64,000 bases of DNA from Varibaculum vaginae (lineage in GTDB: Bacteria > Actinomycetota > Actinomycetes > Actinomycetales > Actinomycetaceae). Below are positions 8,077 to 16,538 of the stretch, piece by piece (position 1 is the first letter of the stretch; each line of letters starts with the position of its first letter). The notes under the pieces were generated by a model. That model had not been told where the DNA came from. It did no database searches and was given only the letters and a program-made list of their open reading frames with translations. A program made the translations under genes and the position numbers. Where the stretch lies: positions 1-64,000 of the forward strand of contig NZ_UWNY01000003.1 in NCBI RefSeq assembly GCF_900604285.1, in the 5' to 3' direction.

Positions 8077-8856
8077 TTAGTCGAGTTCTACTCGGTTGTA
8101 TACGTAGGTGGCGGTGAAAAGTAGCGCAATGATTAGCAATAGGCTGCTGGTGATTGGCCAGACACAAGGTGCCTCGAGTGTGTTTTGAGCGAGGTTGTTG
8201 ATTACGGGGGAGAGGCCAAGGGGAGTTTTGTTGCCCTCCTGGATAAATATCGCTGACATCGTTATTAGTAGGTAGGCTCCGAATCCGGCCGCAAGCGGCA
8301 TGCCGATGCCTGGTTTAAAAGTGGCTGCGACCGTTTGTATTGCGTGAATGAGAATGATTTGTAGTGCCCATACCAAACTAGCCAATATGATCGGGGCGGG
8401 ATTAGCGCCTGGGAATAACAGTGATGTTCCTGCCCAAGCCAGGGTAGCGCTGAAGACTGCAATGAATAGGGTAGATATCCAGCTGCTGATAGCAAAGCTG
8501 ATGAGGTAGTGAGAGCGCTGCACGCTACCAGGGAAAATAAAAGGAATGTCACCATTGCCGGTAAGCACACTGCAACGAAAAGAGTTCATTGCAACGAGGA
8601 TTACGCTAAGAATTTGGGTAAGGTTCTTTATCCATCCCGCGTAGGCTTGCTGCCAGGAAGGTTCTGGTAGTGACTGTATTAGCGTGGTTGCTTCTGATCC
8701 GGCCAGAAATCTGATGATTCGCGGCGTGTATTGGGTAAACAATCCTTGGGTGAGAGCAAGGATAACGAATACCCCGCCTATAATCCATGTGCCATAGGAG
8801 CGTAGGAGCCAGACAGCTTGATAGCGCCAGATCAATCTGAAACTCGAGGTATTCAC
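8077..8856 (-). CDS. ABC-type transporter permease subunit
   Basis: A 259-residue integral membrane protein with about six hydrophobic segments (for example VFVILALTQGLF, LSVILVAMNSFR, IILASLVWALQIILIHAI and SLLLIIALLFTATYVYN). This is the architecture of ABC-2 type permeases, although sequence motifs are weak. The ATG overlaps the stop of the upstream ATPase gene by 4 nt, so the two are translationally coupled and form one transporter. It is the last gene of the PadR operon. Substrate cannot be inferred; PadR-controlled ABC-2 systems often export toxic compounds or peptides. Confidence 0.75.
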   Translation of the reverse strand: MNTSSFRLIWRYQAVWLLRSYGTWIIGGVFVILALTQGLFTQYTPRIIRFLAGSEATTLIQSLPEPSWQQAYAGWIKNLTQILSVILVAMNSFRCSVLTGNGDIPFIFPGSVQRSHYLISFAISSWISTLFIAVFSATLAWAGTSLLFPGANPAPIILASLVWALQIILIHAIQTVAATFKPGIGMPLAAGFGAYLLITMSAIFIQEGNKTPLGLSPVINNLAQNTLEAPCVWPITSSLLLIIALLFTATYVYNRVELD

Positions 8857-9692
8857 GATTTTTTACCGCCGTCCTTAGTTAGTTTGGTGAAAAGTTCATC
8901 TAAGCCGGTAACGGTGGGGTGAATCTTTGCGGCAGAGTCGAGGCTGTAGATAGCCTCCGCCACGGCGGTGGCAACGTCTGAACGCACCGTGACATCAAGG
9001 GTAACGTGTTTAGTTTGCTGATTGACCAGCTCGCCTAACTGTCCTTGAGCGAGTAGGCTACCGCGATGCAAGATCCCCACATGGGTAGAGACTTTTGCAA
9101 CATCGGTGAGAATGTGGGAGGAAAATACTATCGTTACCTGCCCGGTTAACTCGCGTAGTAGCCCCAGAACATCTGCTCGCCCGATCGGGTCAAGAGCGCT
9201 GGTTGGTTCGTCTATCAGTAGTAGTTTCGGGGCAGTAACGAGTGCTGCTGCTATTCCCATTCGTTGCTTCATGCCTCTAGAAAAGGAGCCGATTCTTCCG
9301 GGGGCTTTGTCGAGGTTAACCAGATTGAGTAGTTCGTCACTTCTTTCGGCTGCCAGGTCTGGGGAGATTCCACCAAGGCGGGCGAGAGTGATGAGCGCAT
9401 CTTTGGCTCTAAGCCAGGGGCTAATCTGGGGGACATCAGTCAGGTAAGACACGCCAGGGATCGGTTTGACCGGAAGTTTGCCCCGGCTAACTCCCAGCAC
9501 GGTGGCGCTGCCACTACTGGCTCCGGCCAGTCCTGCAAGGATCCTCATGGTGGTGGTTTTGCCAGCCCCGTTCGCTCCCACAAACCCATAACAGGATCCG
9601 GTAGGAACTCGAAGGTTTATGTTGTTTAGTACTTGGTGTTTACCGAAGGTTTTGGACAAATCTTTAGTACAGACCGCTAAATCCATGTTCAT
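8853..9692 (-). CDS. ABC transporter ATP-binding protein
   Basis: A 279-residue ATPase of the DrrA/CcmA-like ABC-2 export class. Walker A is GANGAGKTTTMRIL (about residues 39-52), the signature is FSRGMKQRMGIAAAL, Walker B is LLLIDEPTSALDP, and the H-loop is in FSSHILTDV. The C-terminal part (residues 215-279) has the extra domain common in this class. It pairs with the permease immediately downstream (4-nt overlap) and overlaps the PLDc_N gene upstream by 4 nt. The signature reads FSRGM rather than LSGGQ, which is common for this class. Confidence 0.92.
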   Translation of the reverse strand: MNMDLAVCTKDLSKTFGKHQVLNNINLRVPTGSCYGFVGANGAGKTTTMRILAGLAGASSGSATVLGVSRGKLPVKPIPGVSYLTDVPQISPWLRAKDALITLARLGGISPDLAAERSDELLNLVNLDKAPGRIGSFSRGMKQRMGIAAALVTAPKLLLIDEPTSALDPIGRADVLGLLRELTGQVTIVFSSHILTDVAKVSTHVGILHRGSLLAQGQLGELVNQQTKHVTLDVTVRSDVATAVAEAIYSLDSAAKIHPTVTGLDELFTKLTKDGGKKS

Positions 9693-10015
9693 TCCTTCGG
9701 ATATAGCTTGCTTACCACTGAACTCGCATCAACCTGGTGATGCTTGGCTGTAGCTTTCTGTTCATATTCACGCTGTACCTTAAGCTGTCTTTGTTCGTGA
9801 AAGTACATAACCAAAAAGACGATTGGCCCAATCACTTGGCCAAAGAAGATAACCAAGAGCCACAGTAGGCGATTTAAACCGGCAATGTGAGTTCGCTTAT
9901 CGCGCAGCAAGCAAATCAAAGACCAGACCACTGCTACCAGTTGCACTCCTATAAGGATGCAAACTCCTATTAATGCTGGGGTCGGCAAATCCAACAGTTT
10001 ATCTATAGGGTTCAT
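9689..10015 (-). CDS. PLDc_N-domain small membrane protein
   Basis: A 108-residue protein starting MNPIDKLLDLPTPALIG. It has two membrane segments (about residues 13-35 and 48-68; LLWLLVIFFGQVIGPIVFLVMYF includes the typical PLDc_N core W-G-I-Y/F pattern) and a charged cytoplasmic tail. PLDc_N is the N-terminal membrane domain of cardiolipin synthases but is also found alone in small proteins accompanying ABC-2 exporters. The start at 10015 is chosen because it overlaps the preceding stop (TAATG); the longer upstream reading would lie inside the DUF5808 gene. No phospholipase HKD motif is present, so it is not an enzyme. Confidence 0.8.
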   Translation of the reverse strand: MNPIDKLLDLPTPALIGVCILIGVQLVAVVWSLICLLRDKRTHIAGLNRLLWLLVIFFGQVIGPIVFLVMYFHEQRQLKVQREYEQKATAKHHQVDASSVVSKLYPKE

Positions 10016-10707
10016 TACTTCGCTCCTGAATTGTGTAGCCGGGTTTTTACCCTGGCTAACGCGGTTTTTACATAAGCGAGTTGGCAAGCGCCAGCAACGA
10101 GGGGCCATAAAGCAACAATGGGCACCATCGACCGGCGGCTCATTTTTTGCTTGTCGCCAGCCCGGCGCATTGCTGCAAGCCAGGCTATGGACATGGCTTC
10201 AACGCCCATCAGATCGGCCTGATTAGCCAAACGCACGGCATCTTCGGATTCTGGGTCATCGCGTCGAAAGACCTGTGGCGCTAGCGCGGCAACGGTCGTT
10301 AAAACCACTGGAGCTAGCGCAGCCTGTCTGCCGGTAATAAATCTTTGGGATCCTCCGCGTGTTGAGCGTTGGAGGAGAACCTGTTCTTTGCGGCTGAGCA
10401 GTACCGCCAAGAACGCAACCCCAATCCCACCGGCAACAGTGGTGAGCTTAATGCCGCGCTTTAGACGCGTGGGGACATAGCTAGCCAAGTCAGGTAGAGA
10501 ATCATCGGGTCGAATTAGTCCTAAACGCACCCCAACAGCACCCAGATTGACGTCCCAACCAAGTCCGTATTTTCTAGGAATGAACAAGCGCGGATTCTCT
10601 GGTTCAAAACCATCCAGCGCAGCATCAGAGCGCCCCAACCACAGTCCGGAGACAGGTATTCCCAAAACTCGCGCCTGCCCTTCTGTGTCCTTACCGAACC
10701 ACTTCAT
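10015..10707 (-). CDS. DUF5808-domain membrane protein
   Basis: A 230-residue protein beginning MKWFGKDTEGQARVLGIPVS. The block ENPRLFIPRKYGLGWDVNLG near residues 45-65 matches the DUF5808 pattern of a membrane-associated motif found in actinobacterial and Firmicute proteins next to ABC exporters. Hydrophobic segments follow at about residues 95-112, 140-158 and 200-215. The ATG overlaps the PadR stop (TAATG), so start 10707 is preferred over longer readings. Function unknown; the conserved neighbourhood suggests an accessory or sensor role for the exporter. Confidence 0.75.
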   Translation of the reverse strand: MKWFGKDTEGQARVLGIPVSGLWLGRSDAALDGFEPENPRLFIPRKYGLGWDVNLGAVGVRLGLIRPDDSLPDLASYVPTRLKRGIKLTTVAGGIGVAFLAVLLSRKEQVLLQRSTRGGSQRFITGRQAALAPVVLTTVAALAPQVFRRDDPESEDAVRLANQADLMGVEAMSIAWLAAMRRAGDKQKMSRRSMVPIVALWPLVAGACQLAYVKTALARVKTRLHNSGAK

Positions 10708-11033
10708 TACCGTATTCCTTTCTGTGTTGTTCGCTTCACAGCACAATCAAGCGCCTCCCACTCACGGCGCATCTGCAATAAGCGATTCTTCCCAGGGTTT
10801 GCGAGCTTATAAATCTTCCTCGGTGGCCCTACCGGAGACTCCTGCCAAGCCGTAACTACCAACCCTGACTTACGTAGGCGCGCGAGCAGCGGATATAACG
10901 TACCCGTAGAAATCTCCAACCCTGCTTCCTCGCGAAAACGCTCTACAAGCTGCCCCCCGTAAGAAGGATGAGACGAAAGCAATCCCAGGACAATCAGTTC
11001 AACCGCGCCCTTGCGTAGTTGTGACTCAGACAC
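10707..11033 (-). CDS. PadR-family transcriptional regulator
   Basis: A 108-residue winged-helix regulator starting VSESQLRKGAVELIVLGLLS. The PadR hallmarks are clear: SHPSYGGQLVERF, then TGTLYPLLARLRKSGLV, which forms the recognition helix and wing, and PRKIYKL. The GTG at 11033 is chosen because AAGGAGGGG lies directly upstream; a longer ORF to 11135 has no such site and no PadR similarity in its extension. As first gene of the operon it likely represses its own promoter until a ligand of the downstream ABC transporter binds. Confidence 0.9.
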   Translation of the reverse strand: MSESQLRKGAVELIVLGLLSSHPSYGGQLVERFREEAGLEISTGTLYPLLARLRKSGLVVTAWQESPVGPPRKIYKLANPGKNRLLQMRREWEALDCAVKRTTQKGIR

Positions 11034-11517
11034 AACCCCTCCTTGCTTAACCATGTTCCTTGTATAGCATACTACCGGGCGTGAGAAAATATATTTAATA
11101 GCTACTTTTCCAAGTGGCTTTTTCATTGCGGCCAAGGTTAGGAAGAGAAAGGAAATAGCTGGCTAGTAGGGTAGTGGCACGCTGATTTTGGTGCGGAATC
11201 TAAAATAAATCCAGTCTGGTTTGCACTGAAGTTTCCTGATTTTCCACCTATCTCTACTCTTGGAAGGAAATCAGGAGAATCCATCAGGGAATAAACTACC
11301 AATCCACCAAACTCCAGAACCGACAGTAGAATCGGCATACAGCTATCGATGGGTGTTATTTTGCGTTGCGGAGCGCTCGGTCACCGAACGTCAGCCACTT
11401 TAGTTCTGAAGACGAAATCATAGGGTGCGTAAAACCTGCTAATTCTTTGCTGAGTGTTCTAGTTAGCTATTTTTCACTCCCTGGATAACTCCATTGAGCT
11501 CGTGCGAAAATAGCTGT
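11034..11517. other. Intergenic region with PadR operon promoter and inverted repeat
   Basis: About 480 bases between divergent genes. Near 11060-11100 the minus strand is AT-rich (TATTAAATATATTTT, GTATGCTATAC), a likely promoter/operator area for the PadR operon. Farther out, CCTGATTTTCC (11235) faces GGAAATCAGG (11266) as an imperfect inverted repeat with a loop of about 20 nt. A 66-codon minus ORF here has no family or ribosome binding site and is not called. Confidence 0.45.
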
Positions 11518-12024
11518 ATGACTAAGACCAGTCCTTCGCATCTGCCCGTGTTAGGCGTAGGCCCGTTGTATGTTTCGGGTATTTTCGCTGTGACGATTGT
11601 AGCGAGTATTTTTAATTTTTTAGGCTGGATCGCAAGTGGAACTATCGTTACTGGCCGGGTGCGTAGCCTCATGATTGTGGCGGGGCTGATTATTATTATG
11701 CTTGCCGTAATCGTGTGGGTTTTAGCGGTTTTCGGCTCTCACATGGTAGAAAATGTTAAAACTGGTCAGCTTATGACTAGCGGGATTTATGCGTGGGTTA
11801 GACATCCCGTATATTCATCCTTTCTACTATTAAATTGCGGCATACTGCTTACCGAAGTGAACTGGTGGCTACTAGCCCTGCCGTTCATATATTGGGTGGC
11901 ATTGACTATTTTGATGAAATGTACTGAAGAACGCTGGTTAGAAAATGAATTCGGGGATGAGTATACCCAATACGCTGCTCGCGTTAATCGCATCTTTCCC
12001 TGGCCGCCTCGCAGTATCCACTAA
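11518..12024 (+). CDS. Isoprenylcysteine carboxyl methyltransferase (ICMT)-like membrane protein
   Basis: A 168-residue polytopic protein with about four membrane helices. The C-terminal part carries the ICMT/PEMT-like signature: SGIYAWVRHPVYSSFLLL with the conserved R-H-P, and further on TEERWLENEFGDEYTQYAARV with the E-E and Y residues that bind S-adenosylmethionine. In bacteria such proteins methylate unknown lipids or small molecules. The ATG at 11518 is preferred to an upstream TTG; no strong ribosome binding site is visible. It appears to stand alone, 230 bp before the licC/licA-like fusion, on the same strand. Confidence 0.8.
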   Translation: MTKTSPSHLPVLGVGPLYVSGIFAVTIVASIFNFLGWIASGTIVTGRVRSLMIVAGLIIIMLAVIVWVLAVFGSHMVENVKTGQLMTSGIYAWVRHPVYSSFLLLNCGILLTEVNWWLLALPFIYWVALTILMKCTEERWLENEFGDEYTQYAARVNRIFPWPPRSIH

Positions 12025-12255
12025 GCTCGCGAATTGTAAACAGATTCCGGGTTTGGTCAGTTGTAAAGCCTATAACTCAATCTAAAGTCATTATGAGTGA
12101 TACCAAATAGTAGCGGTTTTACAGGTGATTCCTAAAAGCTGCGACTGTGTAAAACAACAAAAATGTGACACCAAGACACGAAATGTTAATAATATGTCCT
12201 ACAGCCTAGATATTTAAATGAGACTCTAAACAAGTAAAATTTGAACGGATGGATT

Positions 12256-14052
12256 ATGGTCGCAGGCCTAAATGAAGCACAATTTAACGTCCTTTATGCT
12301 TTTTATCGGTGCTCGGAATCACAAAAACCAAGTCAAGTGCAATCATTAACTGGCCTGCCGTTAGCAACGCTGAATTCTACAGTTAAAGAATTGGAAGCAT
12401 GGGGCTATCTGGCTGAACAGCAGATAACAGTGGCTGGAAAGGAGGCTTTAGCGCCTTACGCGGTTGACAATGCGGTAATCATGGCTGCTGGACTATCCTC
12501 CCGTTTTGCGCCGATTTCTTATGAGCGCCCCAAAGGTATGCTCAAGGTACGGGGTGAAGTACTCATTGAACGCCAAATTGAGCAGCTCCATGAAGCTGGA
12601 ATTACCGACATAATGGTGGTTGTCGGGTACCGGAAGGAATACTTTTTCTATTTGGCTAAAAAGTACGGGGTTAAGATTGTAGTTAACCCTGAATACGCCT
12701 CCCGCAACAATAACGGTTCTCTATGGCTGGTGCGGGACAAACTTGCCAATACCTACGTATGTTCCTCCGATAACTATTTCACTGAAAATCCCTTCGAATC
12801 GCACGTTTACCGGGCTTATTACTCAGCTCAACATGTACCAGGTGAAACTGATGAGTGGTGCCTACAAACCGATAGTGATGGGCTGATAACCGGAGTAACT
12901 ATCGGAGGACGAGACGCCTGGATTATGCTCGGGCATGTATATTTTGATCGTGAATTCTCGCGGAAATTTGTCAAGATACTCGAAAATGTCTACCACCTTT
13001 CGGAAACGGTTCCAAAACTTTGGGAACAAATCTATGTTGACCACCTAAATACCTTGCCTATGGGGGTTCGCAAGTATCCCGAAGGAGTAATTAACGAATT
13101 TGATTCAGTAGATGAGCTCCGCTCATTTGATCCATTATTTATGGAAAATGTGGATTCAGAAATTTTTGAAAACATTAAGAAAACCCTTGGGTGCGATGTT
13201 AACGATATTCAGGATATCTACCCCTTGAAACAGGGGATTACTAATCTTTCCTGTCATTTTTCCGTTAATGGGAGCGAGTTTGTCTATCGTCACCCGGGCG
13301 TAGGGACAGATAAGATTATGGATCGTCAGGCAGAAAGTGAAGCTTTGAACTTGGCGAGGGAACTGGGACTTGACTCAACGTTCCTAGCGTCTGATCCGGT
13401 TAAAGGATGGAAGATTTCTCGCTTTATTCCGAATTGTCGAAACCTTGATGTGAGTAATCCAGGGGAACTGCGCAGAGCCATGAGGATGTCGAGGCAACTT
13501 CATGAAAGTGGCAAAATGCTGACGCGTAAATTTGATTTTGTCGCTGAAGGTTTACGTTATGAAAATATTTTTAAACAATATGCTCCGATTGAAATTCCTG
13601 GATACGAGGAACTTCGGGAAAAAATATTACGATTAAAACGCCATACAGACGCCGATAATTTCCCTATCGTTCCCAGCCATAATGATTTTTCTAATTTGAA
13701 TTTTCTGGTGTCTTCCGAGGGTGATTTAGATCTTATTGATTGGGAATATGCAGGAATGTCAGATATTGCTGCAGATTTCGGCACCATGGTGGTTTCCACC
13801 GTTGACCTTAACCATGAACTAGCGGATCAAGCGCTCGAGTATTATTTTGACCGCCCTCCGTCTTTAGCCGAGCATCGTCACTTTTGGTCACATGTGGTGT
13901 TTGCTGGCTGGTGTTGGTATCTCTGGTCCCTTGTTAAAGAAGCTGAAGGAGATAACATCGGCGAATGGCTCTACCTCTACTATTCATATGCGACTGAACA
14001 AATCAATGACCTACTAGCCGCCTATGAAAGAGACCCTAGGGAAAGGTATTAG
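12256..14052 (+). CDS. Fused winged-helix / phosphocholine cytidylyltransferase / choline kinase
   Basis: A 598-residue three-part protein. Residues 1-70 form a MarR-like winged helix (LNEAQFNVLYAFYRC, TGLPLATLNSTVKELEAWGYL). Residues 75-300 are a nucleotidyltransferase with the signature AVIMAAGLSSRFAPISYERP and K-G-M-L, as in LicC. Residues 315-590 are a choline/ethanolamine kinase, as in LicA: the catalytic loop SHNDFSNLNFL and metal-binding LIDWEYAG are intact. It should phosphorylate choline (or a related alcohol) and activate it as a CDP derivative for decorating surface polymers. No choline transporter or LicD transferase is beside it. The ATG at 12256 is used; a TTG at 12241 is possible. 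Composition is AT-rich relative to neighbours, which may indicate transfer. Confidence 0.85.
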   Translation: MVAGLNEAQFNVLYAFYRCSESQKPSQVQSLTGLPLATLNSTVKELEAWGYLAEQQITVAGKEALAPYAVDNAVIMAAGLSSRFAPISYERPKGMLKVRGEVLIERQIEQLHEAGITDIMVVVGYRKEYFFYLAKKYGVKIVVNPEYASRNNNGSLWLVRDKLANTYVCSSDNYFTENPFESHVYRAYYSAQHVPGETDEWCLQTDSDGLITGVTIGGRDAWIMLGHVYFDREFSRKFVKILENVYHLSETVPKLWEQIYVDHLNTLPMGVRKYPEGVINEFDSVDELRSFDPLFMENVDSEIFENIKKTLGCDVNDIQDIYPLKQGITNLSCHFSVNGSEFVYRHPGVGTDKIMDRQAESEALNLARELGLDSTFLASDPVKGWKISRFIPNCRNLDVSNPGELRRAMRMSRQLHESGKMLTRKFDFVAEGLRYENIFKQYAPIEIPGYEELREKILRLKRHTDADNFPIVPSHNDFSNLNFLVSSEGDLDLIDWEYAGMSDIAADFGTMVVSTVDLNHELADQALEYYFDRPPSLAEHRHFWSHVVFAGWCWYLWSLVKEAEGDNIGEWLYLYYSYATEQINDLLAAYERDPRERY

Positions 14053-14094
14053 CCTCCGATAGGCAGAGCTTTGCTCTTTTCGAATGTTGTATGT

Positions 14095-16368
14095 TCAGCC
14101 TAGTGGCGTAACCTCTTGACGGGTAGCCCGTAAGTTCTCTTCCCGGCGTAAGCTGCAAACAGCCATACCTGCGATCCCTAACAAGCAAGCTAGAATCGCA
14201 ATCTGGCCAAATAAGGTTCCTGTTTGAGGCAGACCGGCAGCCTTCCCAACCTGAGCAGGTTCTGTTTTCTTACCCGAGGCAATCTTAGCCGCCGGCTGCT
14301 CGGCAGGGCGCTTGCCAGAGGTATCTGTGGGTTTAATGGAGGGCTGGTTTCCAGACTGGTTATCAGCGCATATGCGGATTTCCTGGTCGGTCATATTCCG
14401 CGATTGACTCTCAGTTTTTTCTTTCGCATTAGCAGTATCTAAAATCCATTCATGTTTATTGCTATCCCATTTATGAGGGGTGGTGGTGATGGTACGACTT
14501 TGAGATATCTTATGATCGGCACAATTTTTTGCGCCCTGGTTATGGTTATCGATCCATTTAGAAGTATCAACTTTAGCTGCCGGTTGCTCTGGGCGAGCCT
14601 TTACATTGAGAATTCCCGCGGTAAATTCTAGTGAATATGCTCCGGCTACCGCGTCTTTAAGTTTTAAAGTTCCTTGCGTAATTGCAACCTGTCCCACCGG
14701 GGTATCTGCCCCATAATCAGCGCTGAGGGTACCGGTGAGCAAATCTTTGCTATGAGTCGTATCCACCCGGTAATCCAATACTGGCAGTGGTTCGCCTTGC
14801 CAAACCTGTGCCGGAGTTGCCGTTACTTTTACTATTTCATTAGGGCGAATCAAATAGGTGGCATCATCTACGATTTTGTCTTTAACCAAATCCAACATGG
14901 CAGAAACTGTTTGCCCGTCACCCGGGGTAGCGTTCAACACCGTGCCATCGTCAACATTACGAATATGATAAGGGCCGGCTATAAACTTGAACCAGCTAGA
15001 GATATTACGCTTTAAAGCAGCGCCTTTGATCCGTACGCTCGTGCGCCCCTCAGTAGAGAAAACGTCTGCGATGGTCTCTACCTCAACCTGGCTAATATCC
15101 CAGCCAGATACGTCCAAATTTTCTATGCTGCTGGCTCCGGCAAACATGTTGTGCATATTGGTAACTTGGTTGGTCTTCCACTTTGACACATCTGGTTTCG
15201 CTGCAGTGGCCGCAGCAAAAACACTTTCCATCTTGGTGACCTGGCTGGTATCCCATTTGGCGACATCTGGGGTGGCAGCAGTAGCTCCGTTGAACATGTC
15301 GCTCAAGTCGGTGACTTGGCTGGTATCCCAGTTTGATACATCTGGATTAGCCGATTTTGCGTTCTGGAACATGCCGCTCAGATTAGTAACCTGTTCGGTT
15401 TTCCATTTGGAGGTGTTCGGGTTCGCGGTGATAGCTCCTTTAAACATGCGGCTCATGTTGGTTACTTGGCTGGTGTTCCAGTTAGAGGTGTTCGGGTTCG
15501 CGACTTTCGCACCCTGGAACATTCCATTCATTCTGGTGACTTTGCTGGTATTCCACTTTGCAGTATCGGGATTAGCTGCTTCTGTAGCGCCGAACATTAC
15601 ACTCATATTGGTGACCTGGCTGGTATTCCACTTTGCAGTATCGGGGTTTGCCGCTGGCGCTTTATAGAACATGGCGCTCATATCGGTGACGTTTTCGGTG
15701 TTCCAGTTAGAGGTGTTCGGGTTCGCGGCCGCAGCCGTATGGAACATTCCGTTCGTAGTGGTGAGCATGCTGGTATCCCACTTAGAAGTATCTGGATTAG
15801 CTGCTTTGGTGGCGCCGAACATGCCGCTCATACTGGTTACTTGGCTGGTATCCCAGTTAGAGGTATTCGGGTTTGCCAGCGTCGCCTTATAGAACATATG
15901 GCTCATCGTGGTGACTTTGCCAGTGTTGATACCAGTATCCGGAAGGTTGATGCTGGCCTTGTCGCAGTGGGAAAATAGGAAGCTGGAATCTTGTGGGAAA
16001 TCTATGGTGGTACCCGGATCAGGAATAAATTTTATTTCCACAGGTTGCGGTTCGGCTGGCTTTGCGTTGCCGTTTGCGTCTTTAACAGTTCCGCAGAATC
16101 TACTATTGGGTTCATTGTGGGTGGCCGGAGTTTTAGACATCCATTTGGCTCGATCTAGTTGGCCATGCCCGCTGACAGTCAGGATCTTGGCTCTCGGATC
16201 CCAGGAGGCAGTGAGGTTATCTCCTACACTGGTCGTTTCGGTATCTGCTGCATAAGCTACTGCAACTCCTAAAGAAGTTAAAAATAGGCTGGCAACAGCA
16301 AAAATAGTGCCCATAATAAACAGGAGACGAGAAGTAGTAGCTTCCCTATAATTTGATGTATACCTCAT
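14095..16368 (-). CDS. LPQTG-anchored surface protein with DUF285 (BspA-like) repeats
   Basis: A 757-residue cell-wall protein. The start at 16368 is chosen because GGGAGAA precedes that ATG by 5 nt. A signal peptide (LFIMGTIFAVASLFLTSLGVAVAYA) ends near residue 45. After a short domain (TASWDPRAKILTVSGHG) there are eleven tandem repeats of about 25 residues, of the type TNMSVMFGATEAANPDTAKW followed by NTSQV. This is the mycoplasma/BspA-type DUF285 leucine-rich-like repeat. An MBG-like beta domain and a linker rich in Pro, Lys and Thr follow, then a sortase signal LPQTG, a hydrophobic segment and an RREE tail. The role is probably adhesion. No sortase is seen in the window. Confidence 0.9.
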   Translation of the reverse strand: MRYTSNYREATTSRLLFIMGTIFAVASLFLTSLGVAVAYAADTETTSVGDNLTASWDPRAKILTVSGHGQLDRAKWMSKTPATHNEPNSRFCGTVKDANGNAKPAEPQPVEIKFIPDPGTTIDFPQDSSFLFSHCDKASINLPDTGINTGKVTTMSHMFYKATLANPNTSNWDTSQVTSMSGMFGATKAANPDTSKWDTSMLTTTNGMFHTAAAANPNTSNWNTENVTDMSAMFYKAPAANPDTAKWNTSQVTNMSVMFGATEAANPDTAKWNTSKVTRMNGMFQGAKVANPNTSNWNTSQVTNMSRMFKGAITANPNTSKWKTEQVTNLSGMFQNAKSANPDVSNWDTSQVTDLSDMFNGATAATPDVAKWDTSQVTKMESVFAAATAAKPDVSKWKTNQVTNMHNMFAGASSIENLDVSGWDISQVEVETIADVFSTEGRTSVRIKGAALKRNISSWFKFIAGPYHIRNVDDGTVLNATPGDGQTVSAMLDLVKDKIVDDATYLIRPNEIVKVTATPAQVWQGEPLPVLDYRVDTTHSKDLLTGTLSADYGADTPVGQVAITQGTLKLKDAVAGAYSLEFTAGILNVKARPEQPAAKVDTSKWIDNHNQGAKNCADHKISQSRTITTTPHKWDSNKHEWILDTANAKEKTESQSRNMTDQEIRICADNQSGNQPSIKPTDTSGKRPAEQPAAKIASGKKTEPAQVGKAAGLPQTGTLFGQIAILACLLGIAGMAVCSLRREENLRATRQEVTPLG
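15091..15918 (-). repeat. Eleven 75-bp coding repeats in the DUF285 protein
   Basis: Ten units of 75 bp and one of 78 bp, encoding the pattern T-x-M-S-x-M-F-x-x-A-x-x-A-N-P-D/N-T-S/A-x-W-x-T-S-Q-V. Several neighbouring units are nearly identical at DNA level, so unit number may vary between strains. The repeats keep frame and have no spacers. Confidence 0.9.
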
Positions 16369-16538
16369 GATTTCTCCCAAATCCTCCAGTGGATTCATCA
16401 ATGCCAAATCACTATAAAAAATAATTGGCATTAATCTCTAGACTTTTTCCTTAAATATTGAAGTAATCGCCATTGCAACGACCTCTAACCGGAAAATGCT
16501 TGCAAATAATTCCGTGCATGCTACCTACCTGTTCTGAA

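Noticed and set aside
15091-15918. Tandem repeats as a possible CRISPR array
   Set aside because: Units are contiguous 75-bp coding repeats without unique spacers and keep an open frame.
14987-15978. Long plus-strand ORFs inside the DUF285 gene
   Set aside because: They are antisense mirrors of the repeat region; repeats keep several frames open by chance.
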